Below are positions 1 through 13,000 of a DNA stretch of 64,000 nt, piece after piece (the stretch's first letter is position 1; each line of letters starts with the position of its first letter). This DNA comes from Daphnia carinata (lineage: Eukaryota; Arthropoda; Branchiopoda; Diplostraca; Daphniidae), in the NCBI RefSeq assembly GCF_022539665.2, contig NC_081334.1, positions 4,992,424 through 5,056,423 of the forward strand, written 5' to 3'. The notes below the pieces were generated by a model. The model had not been told where the DNA came from. It worked only from the letters and a program-made list of their open reading frames with translations, and searched no databases. The translations under genes and the position numbers were made by a program.

Positions 1-590
<590 letters not shown>

Positions 591-2009
591 TGATATTATT
601 ATTACAAATATTGTATTGCCACCCTATCCTACCCCTCCCAAGTCGTTTACTATTGCCGCAGTTTCTAGTTCTTGGTCCATATGTAACGTTTTTTTTTTTA
701 TTATTATTATTTTATTTTCACGTTGGCCCTCGTTTAGAACGAGTGAGCAATATCAAGCTTTCTTCTTCTATTTTTTTTTCTCTCACGACAGTACTGCTGG
801 CTATCCAATGATCCACATTTATACGGCGAACTGGCCAGATTTTGTTTTCAAATTCATTCCTGCGCCTTCAGCCACAATTCGATTAATAATCCGTCTTTCC
901 CATCACCCCTCCCCAATCCTTTGTATTTCTTTTTTTTTTTTCTCATTATTAATCTTCTTATTTTTATTTTTTATTTTTTTTTTCAGATATTTAGTATATT
1001 TCTTGGTTGTGTACTAGTTTTTTCCTTTTCGGGTGTGCGTTGGGAAGCCTTGATTTCTTTAAATCATTTCCAAAATTACCGATCACGCTCACAGTGCACG
1101 TTTTCCTTCTTTAATTAAGAATTTTTCTTCAAAAGGTGAAAGGGAAAATATCCATTTAACGAAACCGTTGTTATACCGGAACTCCCACTGTTAGGTTAAC
1201 GGGAGTAAAGTGAGGAAGAGGTAAGAGGAAACAGATTTTGTGTTACAAGTTACAACTATGGAATATCCCGTTTGGATATGTATTGTAAATATACCTTCCA
1301 TCGGGAGCGCAGTGCGCCATCTTTAAAAATTCAACGTGAATGTGAACTAAAACGAATAAAAAAAAAAGAAGTGCAAGAAGCAACACTGAATTGCAAATTG
1401 CCTCCCTCAAAAGTTATTATATAGCTAACCGCCTCCTTTATTCAGCCATGGTTGTATTAGGTACTATTTCTGGGGAGCAAATGAAACCGTGTTAGCCGAT
1501 GGTTTTAATTTCATTATGTGCGTGTTCACATTTTGGCTGTTTGAATAAAAAAATATTAAAAAATCTGGAATTCGAATAAACATGTGGCATTCTTTTATTG
1601 CTTTGTTGATTTTCCTTTGATGTTTGCTTTGTTCTTCTTTCCTAAGGAAAAGTTGCAGTGCTGCCATATGATGGATCTCATCGCGTGATCAAAATTAATT
1701 TACAGGAAAACGTTGATGTTAATTCTCTTTAATAATCTGAATAGGGTTTCGTACAGCAGGTTTCGTGGATATGAACTCGTGAACTACTAAGTACTAATTT
1801 TTTTTTCAATAATATAAATTCCGTTTAGTTTGAAGATACTCGATGACGTCGCAACAGTGTGCGTCGTCTGCTGTCGTTGACGTCGTGGGAATGCGGTTGA
1901 AAAAAGTGCACGAAAATATCAACATGTTCAATTGATGATTCTTTGTGTCAGAGAGCGCCAATGATTTGAGCACATCAACCAAGCCTATTTTTTCTGATAG
2001 ACATTGACA
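591..2009 (+). other. GOLPH3 3' UTR and intergenic stretch before MAT1
   Basis: This T-rich stretch has no coding signal. It holds the GOLPH3 3' UTR and probably the MAT1 5' region. Poly-T tracts dominate 690-1000. AATAAA hexamers at about 1355 and 1543 are the likely polyadenylation signals of GOLPH3. No TATA box or other clear MAT1 promoter element was recognised. Confidence 0.5.
1355..1360 (+). terminator. candidate polyadenylation signal of GOLPH3
   Basis: An AATAAA hexamer lies about 765 bases after the GOLPH3 stop codon and is followed by an A-rich stretch. A second AATAAA at 1543 is an alternative. The assignment rests on position only. Confidence 0.35.
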
Positions 2010-3104
2010 ATGGACGATTATCAAACGTGCCCAAAATGCAAAACCACCAAATACCGAAATCCCGCAATGGTCTTGATGGTGAATACCTGTGGCCATGCAC
2101 TCTGCGAGTCCTGTGTCGAACTGCTTTTCGCCAAAGGTACGCTTACTTCTCTTTCTTTTACTTTCTGTGGGTGGGTCGTTTGAGTATCAAGCTTTCTCTC
2201 AGGCTCTGGGGCTTGCCCGGAATGCAAGTGTCCCCTCAGAAGGAACAATTTTAGAGTTCAGCTCTTTGAGGATCCCGCTGTGGATAAAGAGGTTGATATC
2301 CGGAAGAGGATTCTAAAAGAGTTCAACAAACGCCAGGAAGATTTCCCCACATTGAGAGAGTACAATGATTATCTCGAAGAGGTAGAGACAATCATCTTCA
2401 ATTTGGTTTTTGATATAGACCCAACGAATACCAATAAGATGATTGACAACTACAAAAAAGAAAACAAGGACATAACTCAAAAGAATCGAAACAGACAAAG
2501 CCAAGAAGAGATGGAGTTGGAAGAGCTTTTGGAAGCCGAAAAGGCCCAACAATCTGAAAAGGCCAATTTGTACGTCAATGCTGAACTGGAAGAAAAGAAA
2601 CAAAAGCACAAGGCTCGAGAAAAACTCATCGACGAGCTAATGTTCTCTGATGCAGATGCAAAGTCCATCGTAGCCTCTCACGTTCAAGCTACGGCTGCCT
2701 TAGCCAAAGAGCAGCCGAAAGCAGCTGCCCAGCCTGGGGTTGTCAAATCAAGTAAATTCTCATCCGGAGTACAGATTGGCCTTCGCGGGCAACACACGAA
2801 TTCGTTCCTTCCCATTCCCAAACAAGAAGATTTGCCACTGTATCGTTACACGGCTCCCGTGTTCGACTATGACGGACCCCCACCTCCGCCTATCGAGAAG
2901 CTTGGAAAATTGAATTATTTCGCCAACATCCGAGCTGCGAACATCACTGAAAGAGCCGGTGGCTACACAGAAGCAATGTCTTGCTGTCGGGCCCTCCAAG
3001 AGGCATTGGGGGGATTGTTTTATAGCCCGCAATTGATGCATAAGACAGCCGTACTAGCTACCAATTCTTCGACCCAAGATACCGACGACATGGAGACAAC
3101 ATAA
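2010..3104 (+). CDS. MNAT1: CDK-activating kinase assembly factor MAT1
   Basis: Two exons, 2010-2136 and 2203-3104 (stop 3102-3104), give 342 residues; the human protein has 309. The split codon G|GC restores the frame across the 66-bp intron. The N-terminus is a C3HC4 RING finger with C7, C10, C27, H29, C32, C35, C47 and C50, including the family strings [12 protein letters not shown] and [16 protein letters not shown]. The region [26 protein letters not shown] and a charged coiled coil (roughly residues 110-200) follow, then the hydrophobic C-terminal part that in the family binds CDK7-cyclin H. MAT1 assembles and stabilises the CDK7-cyclin H kinase and anchors it to TFIIH through XPD (family knowledge). 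The ATG at 2010 directly precedes the RING, as in orthologues. Confidence 0.96.
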
Positions 3105-5176
3105 AGAAAAACACAAAAATGAGCCCTTTTCACCACTTCCAACATGTTTATCAGCCTCCTCTTCAAGGACATACATACCCTGTCTTTTTGTAATTTATCA
3201 TCATAGGCAAGAATTGAAAATACAACTGATGTGAAGAGACCAAGAATCAAACAGACTCAAAAGAAACTGCCCATCTTATTGCTAACAAGCTCGTTTCAAT
3301 GACGACTTTGGAAGGATTTAAACCTATTCTGGGGCTGAAGAAAGAAATCTTGCTTTTTTATGTTTTTCTATCCTTTCCGTTGAAAGGCGGCATTTTCGTA
3401 TTTGCTCAACATCCAAATCTCTACCTACGAAGGACACCACACGCTTGATTTTACGTTTAAATCGGCCTCGGTTTTCTTTTTTTTTTTTTTTTTTTCTTGG
3501 ATCTCTCGGAAGTTTTTTTTTTTTTTATGTGCGTGTGGGGGTGGATTTTGTTTTCCATCCATTGTCAAATCATTCCAAGTGGATTAAGATTCGATCTTGG
3601 ATGAGGGAATAGCATCCCATTTTTGATCCATCACTCAACGATGCATCGAAGCTCAAGCCCTATGAAGCGTTTGCTTTTGGAAATTCTCTTTTTGCTTTTG
3701 AGACTCGTTTGAAATTCGAGTTGATCCTCATTCCCCTTGGAGCCTAGACGCCCAAGAAGGAATCTATCAACGTGGGAAGAAGAAGAAAAAAAAAAAATCC
3801 CCTCCTCTAGCCAAGTGAAAAAGGAAAAAAAAAAGAAAAAAGAAGAGGCCTTCCTTCTCTTTATTCTCTATTGTTGAAAGCTCTTGGCATTGTGTAGGGT
3901 AGGCAGCCTTGATGGACTTTGGTAGGGAGCGGCTTTTGTGCCCATGTCCTGCTAGTATATATACCTTATGTTGTTTGATGCGTCGAGAAGGGGCGAGACT
4001 TTTAAAGATGGGGAGTTGATCCATTGCCTGTGTCGCATTTTCGAACCAAGGGCTAGGTGAAATCGTGGCCACTGTTGAACGCTAGCAAGCCACGAAAAGG
4101 AAGGAATTCTTACTTTGCTTTTTTTCTTCCACCCCAAACTGTTCGTTGGCTTGGGACAGAAATGAGAAGGGAAAAAAGAAACAATTGAAATGCTCTTCAT
4201 TGGGCCACTGGATAGAATCCGCCACTGGGACGGTGCTCCCGTCGGATCGGATAACTCCAACGTCCCTCATTCCTTCGAACCTATTATCAACATCTTTGCT
4301 TGCTACCTCTTGTCCCCCTCTACAGGTTACAAACGACTATCTAAAGAATAGAGAAAAGATGTGTCTTTAGTAATTCGAAACTTTTTCTCTTTTCTTTCCC
4401 TTTTTCGAGATGAGATGGGATCATCTTTCACGCGCAGGACCGGTATCCTAATCGAATTGTTTTCTATATCTATTTTTCGTTTTTTTTTTTTTTCTCTCTC
4501 CCTTCCATATCTAGCGTGATGTTTAGTTATCGATTTACTCGCTCGTCCAACTTTCCCAAACGATCAATTCTTTTTCTTTTTTTTTTCGAAACAAGAATAT
4601 TTGACGTTAAAACCTTTTGTTTTATTCTGTTGCTGTGCACTAAAGAGGTTATTTGTTATCCATTCATCCCGGCTGTTGGTTCGGTGACGATAGCCATCCG
4701 TAACACACACCGTATCAACAACGTTAAAGGGGGGGGGGGGGGGACTTTGAACGCCAAAATTTATGAGACCTGTTTAAATAGTCATTTTCCCGGCCAAAAA
4801 ACTTTCTCTTCGTGTGGCTCGTTCGTCGTCGAAAACGTATGTGTTAAAATGTTTGCACATGTTTTGTTTTTTTTTTGTTTTTTTTATTTATTTTGCCCTC
4901 TCATGGTTTTTGTCGAAATTTTTATTTTCTTTTGAAGCCATATACAAAAAAAAAAAAAAAAACGCCTGTCGACAGGGCAGACTTTGTCGTCGTTATTGGG
5001 CGCTCGCTAATTGGTCGAGTGACCATTTTAACTTTTAAAAACATTTCCGTTTTGGCGACAGTTGAAAATAATTGCAGCGGCCCAGTTTTGTTTTCGCTCT
5101 TTCTTCGGCAGTCACTGATTTATTTATGTTCGCCCCGTTCGACGCAGCGTGATGTAGCGCCCTCTTTGAAATGAAG

Positions 5177-5178
5177 TT

Positions 5179-5204
<26 letters not shown>
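5177..5204 (+). repeat. 28-base poly-T tract
   Basis: This is the longest of many homopolymer runs in the 3.1-15.7 kb block. Its length may be inaccurate in the assembly. Confidence 0.85.
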
Positions 5205-5209
<5 letters not shown>

Positions 5210-8200
5210 GTTTTGGGGTGAGATCGTTGACCGTCCGTTTGCTGCTAAAGGGGAAAAGATCAACCTAACGGACTTTGCTCTGCACGTGTGTGTTTCCTTC
5301 TCGATGGCCAATCGTTAGTCCCTTATATGGCATTTGATTATACCGCCTTCATATCAACGACGAAGACGAGGAGCAAAGTGTATCTTCTATCTCTGTTTTC
5401 GCTTCCCTCTTGCCACAGCTGTCGCTATAAATACTTGTGAGAAAAACAATCGTAGACTTTGTTTTTCTTTTCTTTTTTATCCTGGAGCCAATGTGACTTC
5501 TTGCTTGCACGCAATCCCGTTCGATTGGACGCCTTACGTCTAACCGCACAAACCAAAAATGAATCGGATTTAAGTTGACCATATATAGATAGGATTTTTT
5601 TTTTTTTTTTTTTTTTTTTTGCAAGCGATCACCCGATTTTGTGCTATCTGATTATTTTAGTTTCTGCAAATTCTGTTTTTTTTTTTTTTTTTTCCCCGTT
5701 TTGTTCTTTAAAAGGAACCGGTTGTGTTCAAAAAATTCTCGTAGCAAAATATCCGCATAGATTGGTATCGCTATTTGCATTGTGTCAGCTGATCGTTCTC
5801 TATTGACGAAATCAATCAATGACAGTGGGCGCTGTTTTGATCACGATGTCCGTCCCTTCCAATCTATGATTCATCCCTCTATTGTTGTGCGTTTTTTTTT
5901 TTTTTTTTTTTTTGGTTTAGTGCATTCCGTTATTGCGGCTAATGCGATCGGTTTCCCAATCACACGCTTCTTACTGGAACTGTTTTGACGTTTGTGAAGG
6001 GGCGAACAGTTTAAGGGGAGACAGATGTAGCTGACAGGATGTTGTTGTGTTGTTCACCATTTTTCTTTTAGCCATTTGAGTTTTACGACTTCGTAGAACT
6101 CTCGGTTGCCCTTTGATTCTTTTCATTTTTTTTTGCTGCTTCATTCTCGCCTTTTTGTATGTGTATGTATGCACCGTGTACCATATAGCATGTAGGGGGG
6201 GGGGGGGGCTTTTTGAAATTGATGGAAAAGCCGAAAAAAAGAGGGTCCCTCTTCTCCAAAAGCAATTAAGGTCGTGTGCGTCTGCACTGGCGGTATCTCG
6301 ACAACAATTTTTCTTTAATTGCAATCGACTTTGTTTACTTCAAATCAATTTTACGAAAAAAAAAAAAATAGTTTAACGACATTTTTAGTCGAAATCTCGT
6401 TTTCGTCACATTCTCTGTCTGTTTGCTCTCATTTTTTTTTTTTTTTTTTCTGGAGGGGAGGGTGTATCTGAGATGCTGCCCTGAAAAAGTTCCAGAAACT
6501 GTACCGGGGGGGTAGTTGGCATTTTATGACCTCGCCCTACACATCCAATCTATGTGCTGGTAGAGTCGTTGTCGTAAAAGAGAGAAAAAAAAGGGCGCAT
6601 TTATTTTGTTTTTTTCTTGAAAACATGAATTAAAATAGGTGATGGAATTGAGTTCAATATAGTAACCCCTTAAGAAAGGGATCAGACACACAAAGAGTAA
6701 AAAAAAACAAAAAAAAACAATCTTTTTATTATCTTTTTCCCACGAAAAATTTCGCCCTCGAACGTCAATCGGCTTTGGCATTCTTCGAAAACAAAAGACA
6801 ACAAGGATCTATTTAACACAGCCCATTCCCACGTTTGTCAAACATGTTGATCGTTCTTTTAAGCTGATCAACTCTTTACCCGTTTTCGTGCAACACTTTT
6901 TGTCAAGTCGATTTCTTCAATCACTCGTTTGTTAACGACTGAAAATGACCGTCCGTATGTGCGACTTTCTCTCCGGTTCTCGTTTGAAAACAATCCCATT
7001 GCTTCTCTCTTTTGTTTTTGATTATCCTCTTCGATAGACGAGTGTCTTGAGTCATCACAAAACGTCGATGTGCTCGCTCAGCCAAACTTCCGCCAACTTT
7101 TATGAATAGAAAACGTTCGTGTGCCAATTGATTTCATAAACATGGCGAGTAACTTGACCGGTTAATTTTTGTTTGTTTGTTTTTTGGGTTGATGACGATC
7201 GATACAGCACGACTTGTACGTTGCGTGAATGCAAACGCATTTTCTGTGCTAATAGCTAGACGTCGATGTCCCGCGCAACAGTTTTTGCTGTTGACTTTCA
7301 GTCAGGGATTCGTTGTCGTTTTCTTTTTAGCAATAAAGAAAAAAAAACAAATGTGATTGAGGGAGAGAAGTGTACACTAAACAATGGCGCATTTGTCTTT
7401 TTTTTTTTTTTTTTTTTTTAAGAAAACTTTCCGCTGTATATGGTGGTAGTAGCGTGGCTTTATTGAAACATTTCAGCCGAACGGGCCAGACATTGATTTA
7501 TTCTTCATTTCAAGTCGCCGCCGCCTCACGTCGCCGAAGCGATTGGAAGACGAGGGGAGTTTCTTTTTATGAGCCCGTGGGCCAACGTGACTGAAATCCT
7601 ATTTTATTTTATTTTTTTTTTTTTTTTCTGAATCTTGCCGTTTCTTCTTGTAGAGTCGTAGTAGTACAGGCTACTATTTTTGGAAGGTGCACAAGTAGTA
7701 GTCATTTTCCCTTTTATTTTTCTATTTTTATTATTTTTTTTTTTTATCTGATGACCTTCTTTCTTATTGAAGTTGTGGTGGGGGTTCAAGTGCGCGCGGT
7801 GTCCTCCCCCCAATCGCACACACGGCCTACTTCCACATTTATTTTTATTACATTTACAATCTCAAATAAGAAATGCGTGTGGAGAATGAGACGCTAGAAA
7901 GAGAGAGCCGTATATCTGATTGTTTTATTCTTCCGGCCACTTGCCACTGCATTGAACATAAACAAAAAATATGATTCCTGTTTTTTTTTTGTTTTGTTTT
8001 TTTTGATACAATGGTAGTACCGTTGCTTCTATTTTTCGTTTTCTTTTTGTGTAAAGAAGTTCTTTGAAATGGCCGCTTGTTTTGTTCAATTTGACTTGTG
8101 TCGCTCAACAGGTGGATAAGCTATCGCCTTTCTTTTCCGTTGATATTGTTTTTGGTTGCATCGTCCAGAAAGAAACAAATACGACAAAAATGATTCGATT

Positions 8201-10028
8201 ATTGTCGATAGATTCAGCAACAATTGAGAAACTTGTCTTAAAGATTTGAATTTGTCCTTCACCATTTAATAACTCGAGTATGTAGTGCCGCAATTCGTAA
8301 CTGGTCAAACCAATTTTTGCTGTTCATTTCCTTGAATTATTCATTTTCTTTCCCTCATTTTCTTTCTGGGTCGGGTTGCCCTTTTTTTTTTTCCTGTTTT
8401 TATTCCCGTTTTATAAGGCGCCACCGCCGTGATGAAATTATTCTTGGCTCGGTTTCGTGCGTCCATTCGCTGTGAGTCAATGCACAAAGAAGAGGAGGAA
8501 TCATTCGGTGCAGTCTTCTTGTTTTCGTTTCAGGTCGGCAAAGAAAAAAAAAAATTTGTAGACATAGGCCAGCCTCACCATAGGCGGTGAAATTGTTTGG
8601 TGTCGCTTTTTTTTTTTTCGTTGTTTCTTTTCGTCACCGAAAAGCAAAGATTTCACTTCTTGTTTTGTTTTGATTCATCATTTGAAAGAAAATGAAAATG
8701 ATGCAAAGCAAAAAGATGGAGAGAGTTTAGAGCGGCGTGAAAGTTGTTCTTCTTTGGTGGATGGCAGCCTAATCGAGCGTTCAGCATCTGCAGCTGCCGC
8801 TTATTTCATTTGAATAAAAAAAATTGAATTCAAAGATGGCGCCCTCATCATCCAATGCCATTACATAAGCGTCTCTTTTCTTCTACTCTATTTGGCGTGC
8901 GACCATCTGCCTCTCGGCCTTTTCATTTTTTGTTTTGTTTTCATCATTTCACTCGATTCCAGTCTGACTCGTTTTTTTTTTTTTTTTTTGTTTTGTTTTG
9001 TTTTGTTGATCAACCCCAGTCGGTTTCATCCCGTACGGGTTAGTTGCTGTTGTTGTTGTACAACCGTTTTTGTTCTCCTTTTTTCTTCTTGCCCGTCGTG
9101 CTGGCGCCCATTGTCTGGGCCAGCAAACAAAACGATCTCCTTTTTTCTGTTGCGTTGCAACGCTCGTCATTTGCATCCGTAGAGCTCAGTTGTATTTATT
9201 TGGCCCATGCGCTGCAATCGAGAATCACCTCCTTTCATCCAGAGTTCATGCACGGGTTTACTTCTTTCCTTCGGCCAGCAATTTTCACGGTCAATGGGTC
9301 GTCTGCTGAAATGGACGTGTCGTCTATTTTTGCGAATTGAACCCGTTCTTATTATTTATTTATTTTTTCGGGTTTTAATCTTTGAATAATCAGCCCTTGT
9401 TTAATGTACTCACTTCGACCTGTCTCATTTCTACAACGTAATGACTCGTCCTCAAACAAATCGCGGAGATCGAAAGAGTCACTTTAAATCAAATCTACTC
9501 ACGCCATCGCTGTCCTCGTTCGAAACAAGAATATCAAAGAGCCTCGCCGTGACGAACGATAGCAAAAATAAAACAGACTTAAACATCCGGGTTTTGGCGG
9601 TTTTTTTTTGTTTTTTTTTTTTGTTAATTATCACGCACGTTTGATGCGATAATTTTACGTTACTAGTAATCGAGTGGTGAGGGGCCGATGACTCGCCGTA
9701 AAAGCTTTAAACGATGCGGGGCTATCAGTAGGTGGTGTGATGATCATCTTTAATAATGAAGGTGGCCAATTTTCTAGCGCATTGCCTTAGACGGGCCGTA
9801 CAGTCAGTCAATGCGCACGGTATACGCACTAGCGAACGGCTAGTAGATCCATAATAGGGGAGGATCTCTCTTGTCTTTTGTTTTTTTTTTTTTTTTTTTG
9901 CTTGTTATCGGCGTGATGACGTCATTGATGGATTTGCTTCATCTGGGGAAAGGACGTGATGGGGGCTGCTGCCACAACTACCGCACCAGCCATCCGTTTT
10001 TTTTTTTTTCTTTTTCTTTTTTTCCTTT

Positions 10029-10060
10029 CTTCTTCTTCTTCTTCTTCTTCTTCTTCTTCC
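10029..10060 (+). repeat. (TTC)n microsatellite
   Basis: About ten tandem TTC units follow a poly-T tract in the gene-poor block. It is a simple sequence repeat with no coding context. Confidence 0.85.
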
Positions 10061-13000
10061 GTGATTCCTGCTCCAACGCCCCACAAGCGACAGCGCAGCA
10101 AGGCCGTTCGTGAGTCAGCGCACGATCCGATTTTGGTCCCGCCACTTTGTTGAGGGCCACGTATGGCGCCAAAAGCGAAAACCCACTAACCAAAATGTAA
10201 TTGAAACTAAAGATCTTTTTGCTTCTTTTGCCCTTCCCTCATGATTTCGTGTCATTTCTGGGCCGCGCATTTCAAACTCTTCAGTCGAAATTGTTGTCAT
10301 TTTTCGAACCGTTTTAATTCGCATCGACAGCGATCTGACCTCCTCCTACGGTAGGGCATTTTTTCTTTTTGTTTTGTTCTCCTTGCACGTCGAACCGAAA
10401 TTGGAAAAAGAAGGGGGGGGGGGCAGTTTCTTCTTCTTCTCTTTCCAACAGATGAAAATAACAAAAGATGGTAGAAAAAAAGAGAGCGGCGGATCCGTCC
10501 CGATAGAAGAAAAAGTACACTGTCCGTCAAGCCGCCGACAAACGGCATCGGCTCCGGGTTGTCGACCACGCCGTCCGTTGGCTTCTCTTCCTACACAAAT
10601 TTGCATTCTTCTTTTGTTTTTTGTTTTGTTTTTCGCCACTTGAATCAAATAGCAAAAACGATTCTTTCTTTCTTTCTTTCTTTCGAGCCCGTAATAATCA
10701 TCGGCATTAAATGTAGTCGACTTTAACCATTGGAATGTCTCAAAATGAGTTTCCCCTATTTTTTCGTAGTGCGTTTTTAAAAAAAAAAAAAAAAAAAAAA
10801 TGGTGGGCCAAAATCTCGTTGGAGAACAAAAATGGTTGATGGCGTGGCCACGTCTCCAGTTTTGGCTTGATCCGTCGTTTGTATTCTATTGAACTCCGTC
10901 TCCCCCCCCCCCCCTCAAAGGTCCTACATACCTTTTCCAGAGAGCTACGTAGGTAGATGGGTAGGTAGGTGTGCATGCATAGCAAAAAGAAAAAAAAAGA
11001 TCCGCCCCCCTTTTTCTTTTTCTTTTTCTTTTTCAAAAGCGTCAAGAGGTAGAGAAAGAGAGAGAGAGACGAAAGAAGTAAAGGCAGCCTCCTCTTCCGT
11101 CTCCTAAAGCATTTCAGGTCGAGTCGCACAAGCGTCAAGATGTGCCCCAAAGTTCCGTTGGCAAACCTGAACGTGTGTCGCTTTTTATTTATTTTATTTT
11201 ATTTTTTTTTATCTTTCCCTTTTCTTTTTTTTTTTTTTTATTTTAGTTGATTTTTTTTTTTTTGAAATTCAATTTTGAAAAGTAGAGATTACGTTTTGCC
11301 TATCAGTGTGTAAAAAGGTAACTGGATTGACCTTTTAAAAACTAGACAATCAGAAGAGGATTATTAATTCGGTTTACATCGCATCCGAGTGGTGACCGCG
11401 TTTTTCGGTGAACCATTTTCTTTTTTCTTTCCGCCCGTCTTCTTATAATTGAATTTTTTGTTTTTTTCTTTTAGCTGTTTCTTGTTTTTCTCGTTTTGAC
11501 GAGGTTGTCAGGTAAAATGATCACGTTTTTCTTGTCGCACTGGATAGACGAAGTGTTACCTAATTGGTTGAAGCTGTCGATGTGGCAAGTTGACCCGGTG
11601 TGTCTTGACGTTGTGGGCCATGTCATTTATTTCTCTTTTTCAATATTTCTTTTTGTATCGATCGCAACGCAAATGGCCGCCCATCTCTTCACTGATGTGC
11701 GTGTCGCCGTGGCGACTCGAACGCACGGTTGGTAGCGCGTGTTCTTCGTGTGCGTTTGCGTGTGTCTGTGTCTCTCCCCGTGTCTGTGTCTCTGTGTGTG
11801 TGTGTGCACGATATCGCAGCCCCCAACTAAACAAAAAAAAAATTGCATGTGTCGTCATGGCGCTGCTTTTTTCTTTGGTTATCTAGCTGTATGAGTGTTA
11901 GAAGACGTCATAAAGCTAGGTTACCAAAGTTAAGAACAGCCCCTCTTCGTCGGCGTTCTCATCAACTCGAATCGCAATCACTTTCAGATTTGTTTCAAAA
12001 ACTTCGATTCGATCCATCTAGAATTTTTTATTTTTAAATAAGAAAAGAAAGAAAAGAAAAAAAAAAAAAAACGTTTCTTGGAACAAAGTAGGGCAGGGTC
12101 TCCTTTCATTATTTTTTATGGAGTCTGGACAGTTTGACATATTCGACAGACTTGGCTCCCCCTCGTTTTTGTTCTTTGAATACCTGTTTTTTTTTTTTTT
12201 TTTTTTTTTGATGTTTTGTTGAAATAAGTGAGACATTTTCTTTTTGTTTTTTTTTTCTTACTGGTCAGGTGGGAAAAAAAAGTCAACGGCCATTTGGCTT
12301 TGCCGTTGAACCATAGTCAGCTCAGTTGGAATGAATGTCCGGTCGGCTGTGCAGCGACAAGCGGAGCGCAAAGATGCGCCTTCGATCTCGATCGCTTGTA
12401 CATTTTTCGTTTTCCCTACTTGTTATTTTTTTTTTTTCTTTTTTTTACCGTTGCTGTTTGTTTTTCGTTTTCCAGATGAATTGCCAAGGTGAATCAAACC
12501 GAATTTCTCAAATCACGGTTGTATTGCCTTTTTCTCGGAATTTGCTGGGCGTTTGCGTGTGCATTTTAAATGGCACTCTCTGAACTGGACTGTTGAAACT
12601 AAGCCACCGAACAAACGCCAGGCCAAAAGGAAAAGGGAGAACTAGACGTAATTTGACCTCGCACATTTAGCCTTCATTGTCGCGTCTGTTTTTTTTTTTT
12701 ATTTATCTGTCTATTTTTTTTTTCCCTCTTTGCAAAAGACAGTAAGGAAAGCGCGCAAGGCTTTAGAATCTTATTTTTCTGTGACTTTGTTAGTTGTTTG
12801 AAAATGGTTTTATTTGAGTCATTGCCGAATCGTTGATTTTCATCAGAAAGGAAAACCTGTGTGTGTGTGTGTGTGTGTTGCCCACGCAAAGGGGCTGCCA
12901 CGTCACGGCACTTTCTACATTTTTTTTTTTATTATTATTTTCTTAACGCAACCCGTGAGTTCTTTGCAATCTCCCAACTGCTACAAGTCAATGTATTATT

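Noticed and set aside
3767-4270. Overlapping minus-strand ORFs of about 100 codons as genes
   Set aside because: Their translations are homopolymer-derived (runs of F or K), with no family resemblance and no splice context.
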